64,000 nucleotides of DNA from Prorocentrum cordatum (GCA_963575745.1 CAUYUJ010015028.1:236501-300500), one strand, 5' to 3'. Positions 40,140 to 49,882 are shown, counted from the stretch's first letter. Translations and numbers: made by a program. The notes: generated from the sequence alone by a model not told the origin.

Positions 40140-40308
40140 ATACGGGGAAAATCAAGAGGGAAAAAAACGCAGGCACAGTGAATCGTCGACTCCCAGGATT
40201 GGGAAAACATGGGAAGTGGGGGGCAGGCAAAAACTCAGAAAATATGGGCAAATGTGGGGAATCCTGTTATTTGTGTGTATTTATTTGTGTGTCCTGGGAC
40301 CCCTTCAT
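40140..40308 (+). repeat. Family I dispersed repeat, copy 2
   Basis: CGTCGACTCCC, GGGAAGTGGGGGGCAGGC, AAACTCAGAAAATATGGG, AATCCTGTTATTTGTGTG and GTGTCCTGGGACCCC match 6057-6215. 40309-40610 after it holds a stretch (TTTTTCCGTACCCATTTTGGGCAG) vaguely like a family M terminus and nothing else. Confidence 0.65.
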
Positions 40309-40614
40309 GGATACGGGAAGAGTAGGTAGAAAGACCGATCCTGAGATCCTTGGTTTTTGGGCAGCAGTTGGTGCTGGGCATCGTGCCCAATTTTTCCGTA
40401 CCCATTTTGGGCAGGTGCGTCGCGGAGGGCCCCGCCTTGGGCTTCGGGGTTGTGATGTTCCAACTTGCTTTAGCCCTGAACACTGGAAAGAATGTCGAGC
40501 ACCAAGAAAGTAACGGAGCGGGAGGGTTTTCACGCACATGCTAACGCACCATCCAGCAAAGCACGGCGTTTTTCAAACCCAGGATTTGGGAATTTCGTGC
40601 TGCATGTTGTGCGA

Positions 40615-40651
40615 GGTAGCCGTTTGGCTCAAGCCGCGTTGTTCGCTCAAG
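40615..40651 (+). other. Tandem relic spliced-leader sequences (DinoSL)
   Basis: The known dinoflagellate spliced leader ends TAGCCATTTTGGCTCAAG. At 40615-40633 the window reads GGTAGCCGTTTGGCTCAAG: one substitution and one missing T in that stretch. Directly after it (40634-40651) comes CCGCGTTGTTCGCTCAAG, which keeps the CCG start and GCTCAAG end of a second, more worn leader. Tandem leaders upstream of a gene arise when a trans-spliced mRNA is reverse-transcribed and reinserted, then trans-spliced and recycled again. The match was made from my knowledge of the leader sequence, without a database search. Confidence 0.85.
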
Positions 40652-40732
40652 CGTCACGTTCATCGATTGTGCGTGCTCGCACGGGCTAAGCGAGACAATT
40701 TTACGAGACGTTGGGCGAGATTATCTTGGGCA

Positions 40733-41623
40733 ATGTCGGCACCAACACAGACACGAGTCAGGGCCGATTCTCCAAAGCCAGCGCCAAAAGACGGTGGGTC
40801 GAGCAAGCAATGTGCGAACAAGGTGCAGCAACAGGACAGCGGTGGCCGATCGGGTAAGAGCACAATTATTGTTGCAGGTGTGTGCGTTGTTTCTTTTTTT
40901 GCGTACACGTATTTTGGCAGTAGAGTCGATGTCAAGGCTGGTCTTGAGGCAGCAGTTGATTTCGTTGAGAAGCAGGGTGATACTGCTATATGGTGGTATA
41001 TTATGTTCACGTTTGTTGGCGTGATTTGTCTTGTGCCGACGACTCTCATGGAGGTTTCAGGTGGCTTCCTTTTGGGTTCGCAATACGGCCTCTGGTTGTA
41101 TCCGATCACTGGTGCTACGAAGCTTTGTGCCAATGTTGTTGCTGTTCTGATCGCCCGCCACCTTATCAAGGATATGGTTATGGAGAAGGTTGTGAAGAGA
41201 AGTGAGTTTCTGACAATGGTGGCCGCCGCAGCGAAAGACGAGCCTTGGAAAATGGCGTTCCTGGTACGGGGGTCCATGGTGCCGCTGTTTGTGAAGAACT
41301 ACGGGCTCGGCGTCACAGACATAGGCTACATTCCAAATGCGTGTTGCTCAATGATCTTCACTAACTTCTACGCCGCCCAAAACCTGTATATGGGGAGTAC
41401 GATGAAGAACTTGAAGGACGTGTTCGCCCCCAAGAAGGCGGCGGAGGGGCCGATGGACCCAGCAGCGTACGCCAAGAAATGTTTGCCTATCGTCTTTAAT
41501 GTGTTGTTGGTTTTTTTTCTCGTGAAGTCCCTGAAGGCCCAATTTAAGAAGCAACGCTCTGAGATTGAAGAAACATTGAAGAAACGTAACGACACGAAGT
41601 CTGCAGCGGGAAAGGCCGACTAG
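40733..41623 (+). CDS. VTT-domain (DedA/TMEM41-like) multi-pass membrane protein, intronless
   Basis: 296 residues from ATG 40733. The frame is open from 40538, but the upstream part overlaps the leader relics (40615-40651), so I take the first ATG after them. A polar N-terminus (1-42) precedes a membrane segment at about 44-62. The VTT core runs from about 88 to 222: PTTLMEVSGGFLLGS, then GLWLYPITGATKLCANVVA, a long hydrophobic helix to ARHLI (143), then FLVRGSMVPLFVKNYGLG and FTNFYAAQNLYMGS. A last membrane segment lies at about 251-265, followed by a basic C-terminus (KSLKAQFKKQR). This is the arrangement of SNARE-associated/VTT proteins, which in eukaryotes sit in ER/Golgi membranes and, where studied, act in lipid scrambling and vesicle or autophagy processes. 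No intron interrupts the domain, as expected for a retrogene. The frame is intact, so it may be expressed. Base use is less GC-rich than in the surrounding repeats. Confidence 0.9.
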   Translation: MSAPTQTRVRADSPKPAPKDGGSSKQCANKVQQQDSGGRSGKSTIIVAGVCVVSFFAYTYFGSRVDVKAGLEAAVDFVEKQGDTAIWWYIMFTFVGVICLVPTTLMEVSGGFLLGSQYGLWLYPITGATKLCANVVAVLIARHLIKDMVMEKVVKRSEFLTMVAAAAKDEPWKMAFLVRGSMVPLFVKNYGLGVTDIGYIPNACCSMIFTNFYAAQNLYMGSTMKNLKDVFAPKKAAEGPMDPAAYAKKCLPIVFNVLLVFFLVKSLKAQFKKQRSEIEETLKKRNDTKSAAGKAD

Positions 41624-42290
41624 ACACTTACTAGGCAGTATCTTCTCTTGTCGTGAGGCATTCTGCCAGATCGCGTTGCGACTGCACAGGCTTACGCCAC
41701 ACCCGTCGACCCCGCGATGCCGCCCTTCCTTGGCTCCACTGACTACAGAGCAGTGTGAGCTTTACAGTCTTTGTCTGTGGGTGGCCTCGTGCGCCGCTTC
41801 CTCAGGCCGTTGCAGTGGCCTCTGTGGTCGTTGTGTTGTACCTTCTTGGATGTCGTTCACCCTTGGTTGCGCACTCCCCTTCCTCACGCCCCTCCCCCGC
41901 CCTCACGCCACTCGTCCCGTTCTCCTTTATGCTTGCTGTCTTGTTCGTCGGCCCTTGTTCCTTCAGGTGTACCTCTGCCTCGTTTGGTCTGGGCCCTCTC
42001 GTGCCCTTCGGGCTTCTAGAAATGATAGAAATCATGTGGGGTGTGTTTGGGAACCAAAGGTCCACAGGGAAGGAGGGGAGGGGAATCCAAGCAACAGAGA
42101 GAAGAAAGAAGGAGCGTGTGTGCACAGTTACGTAAGAACGCAGCTTCAGACGTCTTGTCGTGCATGTCCTCTTTGCATGTGCTGCTGTCATGTGCCCCCC
42201 GTCGGGGACCTTGATGATTTCTTCCAGTACGTCGTGCTTGTTCCCGTTGCTGGCCCCCGACCCACACTACCATAGAACCGTCGCCCCCCT
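41624..42290 (+). other. Region downstream of the VTT gene, probably 3' UTR at first
   Basis: C- and T-rich DNA without repeat copies. The ORFs here (for example 41676-42275) have no motif and overlap each other. I find no poly(A) tail that would mark the end of the retroposed copy. Confidence 0.4.
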
Positions 42291-42628
42291 AGAATTCTTT
42301 TGGTTGCAACCGCCTGCGTGGTCTCTTCGGGCTCTTCAGCGCCAGCTTGAGGGCCGCTTGGGGCTCTCTAGGGCCGTCTTCCGGACCACTCGGCCCTCTC
42401 GTCGGTTGTGGTGGGGCTTTGTGGGGGCTCTCTTGGTATACCTCGGCGCTCTCTGGAGGGGCGTCTTGCCGTTTTGGCGCTTCTTGGGCCGTCTTGACGG
42501 TGTCCCGTGCCGTTTCGGCGCCTTCCTGTCCAGTCTGGAGTTTTCTGTTGGCTGCCTTGCAGCGTTCTTAATGGATTTGTCGGGCCGTCTTGAATTCGCT
42601 GTGGGCATTCTTGGACCGTCTTTCTCTA
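42291..42628. repeat. Degenerate GCCGTCTTGG-type repeat, copy 1
   Basis: The words GGGCCGTCTT, GGGGCGTCTTG, GGGCCGTCTTGA and GGCGCNTTC recur every 20-35 bp. A larger region of the same flavour lies at 57680-58560. Confidence 0.55.
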
Positions 42629-42706
42629 GGCATCCCAGATGGGGTCCGAGTAGATGGGGTCGGAGGATCGCGCCGCATCGCCGATGCATCGGGGATGCGG
42701 CTCGAT
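42629..42706. mobile_element. Family N half element
   Basis: GGCATCCCAGATGGGGTCCGAG and AGATGGGGTCGGAGGATCGC match one terminus of 33709-33886, with GCATCGCCGATGCATCGGGG core words. The other terminus is missing; the LINE 3' end begins right after. Confidence 0.8.
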
Positions 42707-42717
42707 GTCAAGTCAAG

Positions 42718-43539
42718 TCAAGTAAGCGTTGCACCAGACGGTACGTGAGCAGGGTGAGAAAAAGCAAAGCACATGCAAGACATGCAACCACAATGCCTGC
42801 AGCATCTGGCCCACGCCTTCACCGCGCGCCCCTGCGCTCGCGCTGCACCGCCCTCGGGGCGGGAGTAGGCAGCGAGCCGTCTGCGGCAGCCTGCGACTTT
42901 GAGACAATTATTCCTCATTGAATGGCTCCAAGTTTGCCTCGGTCTGCCCCGCTTTCTCGGGCCAGGCGCCTTCCGCAGATCCAGGGTGCCTTGCTCAAAC
43001 ACCGATCGCCGCACAGGATCTAGGCAAGGTCGGCGTGCTCATTGCTCATGCAAATAATTTGCTTTCTCGCGTGGCAATCGCTGAGCTTCGGCTGCTCGAC
43101 CACGGCGAGTACAGAAGCGCTCGAGACTCTGCTGAAGTGTGCTGGGGGCTACTTTGCAAATCTTCCTGATGCTCCGGTTCTGGAAACTGTCCAGCCTTCG
43201 ACGTTCTGCTTGGTCCAGGCACGCATCAAAGAGGGTATCAAATACATATATTGGACACCACACAAATATTCAAACTATGTATCTTCTGGCATTTGGAGAG
43301 GCAAGCGTGAGACTAGATCGCGTGCAGCGTCGTTGAAGTCTTGCAGTGCTGCTCCAAGTTTGCGGCTCAACTCAGAGGCGCACCTCCCGTCGGCGGACAG
43401 CGCCGCGCCCAGGCAGATGAAGGACTGCTTGTTGAGAATGGGCGTGCCAGCGTTGTCCACGATGTCCTCCTCCGTCCGCACCTCCACTATCTCCGCGTGC
43501 TTCCAGTTGAAGAGGAGGCCGTACTTCGCCCCAGACATG
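42718..43539 (-). pseudogene. LINE-2 post-RT and C-terminal region
   Basis: The minus strand gives YGLLFNWKHAEIVEV, ADGRCASELSRKLGAALQDF (43275-43539), then a second frame with DACLDQAERRRLDSFQNRSI and RKICKV (43039-43263), then RRSVFEQGTLDLRKAPGP and RKRGRPRQTWSHSM (42718-43014). The FQNR..RKI and GRPRxTW elements are typical of the tail of many APE-type LINE polyproteins. Confidence 0.85.
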
Positions 43540-44450
43540 TCAACGGAGGTCATCAGCTATTGGACTGCCCCTTCCGTCGGCGCCCAGCAGCTGGGTGTCG
43601 TCCGCGCACACCAGACCACGAACCAGCTCCTCTGGAACCTTTCCACCTCGTCGGTCCCGCAGTTCCTTGCGGGCGTCGTGTAGGAGTGTTGTCATCACGA
43701 TTGTATCACGAGTGTGAGCACGAAAAGCGACAGCGGGCACCCTTGACATATGCCATATGCTTGCTCCCTGTCCTGCGACGTGACGCCGAAGTCGTCGACC
43801 ACGAACCCGCGGCCCTCATAAAAATGGCAGCGACCATGTTCACAGACCGGCTTGGGCATCCAAGCCTTCGCAGAGAATTAGCAAGTGCTTCTGGGGACAC
43901 GGAGTCGAAGGCTTTCGCACAGTCCAACACCAGGAAAGACAGCCTTGCTGTCTCGAGACGACCACGTTCTCTCGAGGACCCGCCGGGCGATGAAGATCGC
44001 ATCTGGTGTGCCACCGTTGGATCGAAATCCGAAGTGCGCGTTCCACATACGCTGCTCCGCGCCAGCGTCCTTCAGGCGATGCGGCAGCACAAGCGCAAAT
44101 ACATTGTATCCTATCGGCAAGACGGTGATCGGGCAGCAAGTGTTGCAGTTCACATGGTCGTCACTCTTGTAAATCATCCTCACCTTCGACCTGTGCCACG
44201 CATCGGGGACGCGCCCCGTCTCCCATACCATGTTGCAGAAGCGAGTGATCCACTGAAGCGTCGGGGTGCCGTCCTCGCATGCTTCTCGCCAGAACTCTGG
44301 CGTTATGCTGCCCATTCTACCAGCTCTGCCTTGTTTGAGTTTACGTGTTGCTTTGCTCACTTTGTGTCTGCGATGGTACCGAGGACAATCGGCAGCTCGT
44401 TCTCGTGCGGTGCGTCCGCTGGTATTGCAGTCGTAGGCCTCACGGCCCAT
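43540..44450 (-). pseudogene. LINE-2 reverse transcriptase, frameshifted
   Basis: The minus strand gives GSITPEFWREACEDG, then DAWHRSKVRMIYKSDDHVNC, CCPITVLPIGYNVFALVL (the N-Y-R-P-I-like segment, here with CCPI) and FGFRSNGGTPDAIFIARR. After a frame change come FLVLDCAKAFDSVSPEALAN (motif A) and, after another change, ELVRGLVCADDTQLLG (motif C, CADD). At least two frameshifts separate the blocks, so it is inactive. The usual Arg of the RPI motif is replaced (NTCCPI), another sign of decay. Confidence 0.9.
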
Positions 44451-44536
44451 TGCACCCTCTCTAAGTGCGCCGCCAGAGTGTCTGCCCTGTTGTCGCTGTC
44501 CACGACTTGGCTGGCCCCATTCTTGAGTCTACCTTT

Positions 44537-44807
44537 CGGGGTGACCCAAAAGGGGGTCCAGCTGAAAGGGGGTGGTGCAATAGATGTGGGGCAATTGTAT
44601 TGCAAATGTACTGCGCCAGAGAGTTGGATTGCATTGTATTGCATTGCGTTGCAAGTAATGTATTGTATTGCACGCGAAAATACAGGAATGCATCTGCGCC
44701 CCGAAAGGTATTGCATGCCCCAAATCTGTTGCAACCCAACAACTCTATTGCACCCAATTGATTGCACCACCGGCTTGTCGCTGGACCCCCTTTTGGGTCA
44801 ACCCAAA
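44537..44807. mobile_element. Family L element, copy 2, inserted in LINE-2
   Basis: Termini CGGGGTGACCCAAAAGGGGG and CCCCCTTTTGGGTCAACCCA; the core has repeated TGTATTGCA words. LINE-like coding text is present on both sides (44480 and 44830-44900, minus strand), so it inserted into the LINE. Confidence 0.88.
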
Positions 44808-44904
44808 CCTGGCTGCGGGCAGACTCCGTTCCGCAGCTCGCTGATCTCGTCCCAGGCCTCTCTGGCCGTCAGCCCCTGCAGCCAGGCGGCCCTGTCACAC
44901 GCGA

Positions 44905-45057
44905 CAGCCTTGGGGAATATTACAAAAAACAGTCAAAACGTAATGTGTGGACGATTTGTTGACAATGTGTGAGCATTTTTGGTTTGGATACGTTTGAGGT
45001 ATTTTTGGTTTGTCGCCCAAAATCCGCCTTTATGGGGGGGGGACATTCCCGACCTGA
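44905..45057 (+). mobile_element. Family A element, left end degraded
   Basis: The core TTGGGGAATATTACAAAAAACAGTC, GTGTGGACGATTTGTTG and TTGTCGCCCAAAATCCGCC and the right end GGGACATTCCCGACCTGA belong to family A. The left terminus TTAAGTCGGG is not recognisable. It lies at the 5' edge of LINE-2. Confidence 0.75.
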
Positions 45058-46670
45058 TGCTAGGCCCTGGGGGAAGCCGATATATCCATATTCACCACTT
45101 GCCGAGGTTTTGGAAGGTCGACCCCCCAGGCGGTGGTGATGGATAAATTCCCGCCTCGCACTCAGGGCCCCTGATGCCAGGACACCGTACAGTGTAGATT
45201 CATGCCAACAAACACCGTACTTGCCTCCAGGGTGCCCTGGGCTTCTTGCGATCCGATGGTTTTGCTATGGACAGCGTGACGTCCCTAAGCCAAAACTTAT
45301 TGGACGTCCTGGGGTCTCAGGGTTGCATTTCTCTTGGGAGGTTTCTTGTGGACTGGCCTCCGCTGCAAGACAGGACATGGAGAATTCCAGCTGGAGTGAG
45401 CGAAGGGTGAAACATCTCTCGACAGACAGCTGCAGCTTTCTCGGTGCGCCAGCGTCCTGGTTTGTCAAAGTGGCCGTTTGCGGGGGCCTGCGTGTCCTGG
45501 GTCACCCCCAGGGGCGCGAAGATGATCGCGCTCCGCTCGGGCCGAGCAGGCGCCCTCCTCTGGGGCGGCAGCGCGAGGGTGCGGAGGTGGCGCGACGTCA
45601 GGTTGACCTGGATGGTGTCCTGACGGGCACCCCCCCTCCCTCCCTTCCTCCCTCCCTCCCTCCCTCCCTCCCCCTCGAAATGGAGATGGTGGGGTGTTAG
45701 GGGAGGGGGGGCGTGTCGGGTCGGGACGGAATCTCACACGCCCAGTGGCCCCCAGAGGCCGCTTGCGAACTCTCGCGTGCGATGCAGGTGGCCACGTCGC
45801 CCCTCTCATGTTGGCATGTGGGCCGACCGGCAGCAGTGGACAGGTGTACGCAGATGTGCTGCATAGACAGACTGTGGCTCGGCCATTGGAACAAAACGTC
45901 TCTGCAAGACAGCTGTTCTCTTTATACTTAGGGGCCGTAAGACTCTTGCTTGCTGGAACTCTTGCTTGCCGTGGCTTCCTCACGGTTCCGCTGCGAACTT
46001 GGATGCCCCAGGTTCCTTAAGATGTTTACCGCGGGAGCCCGTGGGAAATTTCAAATTCGGTTCCATCATTGTTCTCTCGGCCCCGTCATGTGAATTCGAG
46101 TCCCGCAGAATTGGAGTCTTAGTGTCCCCGATTGTGGAGCGTATGGGCATGAGGTTGCACAGGGGGGTTCAAGAGCAGGGAACGCTGAGCATGATGTTCA
46201 GAGGCCCGACATGGTGAGGTGGTTCGGCCAGTTTCGGCTCAGATGAATTGCAAAACAAACATGATCCAGCCTACAGGATAGCACAGTGAATTCGCGTTGT
46301 GTTCCGCGCTGGCGGCCTGCCTGAGCAATCGCGTACGGTCGCCATGCCATAACGCGTAATCTATCGTTTTGCCCCTTTTTTGAAAGAGCGCTGGTCACCT
46401 GGGCAGGGGGCGAAGAGGGGGTTGGTGATCCTTTTTTTGGAGCTCCAGTGAATGGTATCCTGCGTGCCAGCATCCCAAACAGATCATCAAGTCAGGCACC
46501 CATATTCGCAGGTGGTGGTAGCGGTGAGCTTCCTCCTCAGGATGTCCACTCAGATGCCTCCGGAAGATCGAATTTCGCTTGCTAGCCCTAAGTTTGCAAA
46601 ATACGCCTTGGTAACATTTTTTTAGGTGGCAGACGGTGCGATCCCCTGTTTCCCTCGGGAGTCTTGAGAG
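45058..46670. other. No gene recognised; CCCTC run at 45630-45672
   Basis: A (CCCT/TCCC)n run lies at 45630-45672. The rest is mixed-composition DNA. The best ORFs (45221-45700 plus; 45694-46020 plus) have no motif, and I do not call genes. Confidence 0.4.
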
Positions 46671-46892
46671 GGGGTCAATGCAAATTGGGGTCAGCCAGAG
46701 CGCCCGATCTTGCAGGATCCTGCGGGGCCAGGGTCGCATTGGCCCGGGTTTGGGTGAAGGATCCTGCAGGATCTTGCAGGATCCTGCGCGTTGACCCAGG
46801 TTTGGGTTCAGGATCTTGCAGGCAGGATCTTGAAGGATTCTGCAAGGTTTGGTTGGCCCGGGTCTGGAATCACCCGGGTCAGAAGATCCCCG
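46671..46892 (+). repeat. Family D dispersed repeat, copy 3
   Basis: GGGGTCAATGCAAATTGGGG, TCAGCCAGAGCGCCCGATC, TTGCAGGATCCTGCGGGGCC and CACCCGGGTCAGAAGATCCC; uninterrupted. Confidence 0.85.
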
Positions 46893-47058
46893 ACCCCCGC
46901 TTCGTTCGCTTCCTTGAGGCGCGGACGGGCATTTAAGTGCGTGCTCGCTTTGGCGCGCGCCGCTGACCGAGGTGTGGGGAGGGGATCTCGACGCCGAGTC
47001 GTTATTGAAGAGGCTTACGCCATTCCGCCGACCCCCAGAAGAAGGAATGAGCCTAGGA

Positions 47059-47170
47059 TTAAGTCGGGCGTGTCCCTCTACAGGAGGAATATCCAAAACA
47101 TTGTCAACACATAGTCAGGGGATGATTGTTCCCAACCATCCTGTGGTGTTTGGTCCTCGTTTTGAAGAGA
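47059..47170 (+). mobile_element. Family A element, right half missing
   Basis: ATTAAGTCGGGCGTGTCCCT, CTACAGGAGGAATATCC and ATAGTCAGGGGATGATTGTT match the left half. The right half is replaced by unrelated DNA and the CCTCT array. Confidence 0.85.
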
Positions 47171-47185
47171 CGGTCCCCGCGTTCC

Positions 47186-47268
47186 TCTCCTCTCCTCTCC
47201 TCTCCTCTCCTCTCCTCTCCTCTCCTCTCCTCTCCTCTCCTCTCCTCTCCTCTCCTCTCCTCTCCTCC
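47186..47268 (+). repeat. (TCTCC)n pentanucleotide array
   Basis: Sixteen or so units of TCTCC, nearly pure, ending in TCCTCCTCCC. Confidence 0.97.
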
Positions 47269-47309
47269 TCCTCCCTCTTCTTCCTCCTCTCGTCACCTTC
47301 TCACTGTGG

Positions 47310-48043
47310 CACACCCCTTATACATTTCGTGGCCCCATCGGGAGCTCCACCTGAGGTCCCAGTGGCGCAGTCCGCATGGCGGAGCTCCACCTATGGTCCC
47401 ACAGGCGCAGTCCGCATGGCGGCGTCGCCCTATTTTGACGCACCCCTCACACGTTTCGTGGCCACATGGGGAGCTCCTTCTAAGGTCCCAGTGGCGCACC
47501 CTGCATGGCGGCGCCGCCCCGTTTTGGCACACCCCTCACACGTTTCCTGGCCACATAGGGAGATCCTTCCAAGGTCCCAGTGGCGCAGTCCGCATGGCGG
47601 CGCCGCCCCGTTTTGGCACACCCCTCACACGTTTCGTGGCCACATGGGGAGCTCCTTCTAAGGTCCCAGTGGCGCACCTTGCATGGCGGCGCCGCCCCGT
47701 TTTGGCACACCCCTCACACGTTTCCTGGCCACATAGGGAGTTCCTTCCAAGGTCCCAGTGGCGCAGACCGCATGCTGGCGCCGCCCCATTTTGGCACACC
47801 TCTCACACGTTTCGCGGCCCCATAGGGAGCTTCACCTAAGGTCCCAGTGGCGCAGTCAGCATGGCGGCGCCGCCCCGTTTTGGCACACCCCTCACACGTT
47901 TCGTGGCCCCGTAGGGAGCTCCACCTAAGGTCCCAGTGGCGCAGTCCGCGTGGCGGCGCCGCCCCATTTTGGCACACCCCTCACGCGTTTCGCGGCCCCA
48001 TAGGGAGCTCCACCCAAGGTCCCAGTGGCGCAGTCCGCATGGC
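47310..48043. repeat. 89-bp satellite, about 8 units
   Basis: TTTTGGCACACCCCTCACAC recurs at 47522 and 47611 (89 bp apart) and onward, with CGTTTCGTGGCCACATGGGG, AGCTCC.TCTAAGGTCCCAG and TGGCGCAGTCCGCATGGCGG. Units alternate between CCACAT and CCCCAT/CCCGTA variants. ORFs through it are artefacts. Confidence 0.95.
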
Positions 48044-48480
48044 GACAACAGGGAAGGGGAAAAAGGAAGGAGGAGCAGGAGGAGGAGGGGGACGACGGGG
48101 AGGACGATCGTAGCAGAGTCCCCCCCCTCTCTGGCTGGGAATGCTGTTCAGGCCTCTGGTGGACCCTGGGAGTCTCGGCCCTTTCCCCAGGGCCAGCCCT
48201 TTCTCCCAGATCGATGTTGCGATGGTTCCGCGCAGGGCCCGGACACGGCATCTGGCAGCCCCTCCGAAAAAAAAACATCACGCCCAGATATCGAATCCGG
48301 GCGTTGTGTCTTCTTGTGTCGGCACGAGGCAAGGACATCCTCTGGCGTTCGAGGTCTGCGGAGGAAGCCGGAGGCCTCCAGAATTCAATATCATGGCTGG
48401 AGATGCCGGACAACAGAAGTATCGAACTTACTTTGTTTCGAAGAATCCTGCTCGACAGCGCGAGGCGGGATATCCAGGGG
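48044..48480. other. No gene recognised
   Basis: Starts with a GGA-rich patch (48055-48110). The remainder has only shadow ORFs. Confidence 0.4.
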
Positions 48481-48636
48481 TCAAGCCAGGCCTGTCCCTC
48501 TACAGGGGGAATATTCAACAGTAGTAGAAATAGTCAGGGGACGATGTTTAGAGTATTCTTATGTTTTACATACTTTTTAAGAATATGTTTAACTTGTCGT
48601 CCAAAACCCGCCAGTAGGGGGACATGCCCGACCTAA
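48481..48636 (+). mobile_element. Family A element
   Basis: Begins TCAAGCCAGGCCTGTCCCTC and TACAGGGGGAATATTCAAC; ends CCAGTAGGGGGACATGCCCGACCTAA. Flanks TCCAGGGG and GACTGGGG agree at 5 of 8 positions, so the duplication is doubtful. Confidence 0.88.
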
Positions 48637-48808
48637 GACTGGGGTCCCTGGGGGCCTGGCGGCAGCGGTTACACAGTCGTCATTCGTCCAAGACGCTAGG
48701 AGGGATGCCCAGGGAGCTCCGGGACACTTGGTGCCTGGCGGCCGCGCTATGCAGTGTGTACGAGGCGGGTCGGGAGTTCTTGCTTTAAGATCTGACCACC
48801 CCAACCTT

Positions 48809-49048
48809 CGGATTGACCCCAAATGGGGTGCAGCGACAAGGGGGTGCTGCAATAGATGTGTGGGGTTGCAATGCATTTGGGGCGTGCAGTACATTCCGGG
48901 GCGCAAATGTATTGCTGTATTTTCGCGTGCAATGCATTAGTTGCAACACAATAGAATACAATTCTCCGGCGCAACACATCTGCAATACAAGTGCCCCAAA
49001 TTTATTGTACCACCCCGTTCAGCTGGACCCCGTTTTGGGTCACCCAAA
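48809..49048. mobile_element. Family L element, copy 3
   Basis: CGGATTGACCCCAAATGGGG at the left, CCCCGTTTTGGGTCACCCAA at the right, and the TGCAATACATT/ATGTATTGC core. Slightly shorter than the other copies. Confidence 0.85.
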
Positions 49049-49427
49049 GGGTGGGAAGCTAATGGAACCCGTCTCACAGGTCGCGAGTTCCAAGCAACAT
49101 GAAAACGGTGTTTTTTTTCCGTGCTTGCCAATACTGGATGTTAGTCCCAGCCCGAGCGTGGAAATCTTGTCATGCTCATTGGGTGTGTTCTTGTCCAGGT
49201 GCCTTCGTGTCTGTTTTATCAGCATGTCTATCTTCCAGGGGTCTGCATATATGGTTCAAGCTTTCGAGTTTGTCCTCCCGCGAATAACCCTAGGAAGCCA
49301 TTAAGGACCCCCCCCCACTCTGGCGAAACAACAACGCATCCAGCACCCGGAAGCCTTACTCTGGGCATGTGGCCGTTGCTTAGCACTCCTCTAGAGCTCT
49401 CCCAGCAACTCCCGAAAGTGGCGAGGA
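49049..49427. other. No gene recognised
   Basis: No repeat or coding signature was found. Confidence 0.4.
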
Positions 49428-49535
49428 GGAGGTGAAGAGGAGGAGAAGGAGGACCAGGAGGAGGGGCAGGACATGGAGGAGGAGGAGGAGGAGGAGGAGG
49501 AGGAGGAGGGGCGCAGGGAGGAGGAGGACAAGGAA
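49428..49535 (-). repeat. (GGA)n tract
   Basis: About 100 bp of GGA/GAG triplets on the plus strand, directly before the TAC array. Confidence 0.95.
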
Positions 49536-49545
49536 TTACTATTGC

Positions 49546-49577
49546 GCACTACTACGACTACACTACTACGACTACAC

Positions 49578-49610
<33 letters not shown>

Positions 49611-49636
49611 TATTATTATTACGACTACTACTACTA

Positions 49637-49686
<50 letters not shown>

Positions 49687-49787
49687 GTCATTATTGCGAC
49701 TACGAGTGCTGCGGCTACGACGACTACTACTACGACGACCTAGTACGACTACCACCACTGCCACATTGCTACTCGTACTACTTGTAT

Positions 49788-49835
<48 letters not shown>

Positions 49836-49843
49836 GTACTACG

Positions 49844-49882
<39 letters not shown>

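Larger units (their letters stand above)
42707..44905 (-). mobile_element. Second LINE, minus-strand 3' portion, decayed
   Basis: Read from 44905 down to 42707: linker (DRAAWLQGLTAREAWDEIS near 44830-44900), the family L insertion, then NRADTLAAHLERVQW (about 44480), reverse transcriptase (43540-44450), post-RT text and a C-terminal region. The 3' end carries a short tail of CTTGA repeats (minus strand; CAAGT three times at 42709-42724). RNase H is not seen. It differs in sequence and domain order from the LINE at 10-16 kb, so it is a separate lineage. It is 5' truncated within the window. Confidence 0.9.

Noticed and set aside
40538-40732. 65 extra N-terminal codons of the VTT gene
   Set aside because: They overlap the spliced-leader relics, which belong to untranslated sequence; ATG 40733 is the more likely start.
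43341-44972. 543-codon plus-strand ORF
   Set aside because: It is the antisense shadow of LINE-2; RT motifs are on the minus strand.
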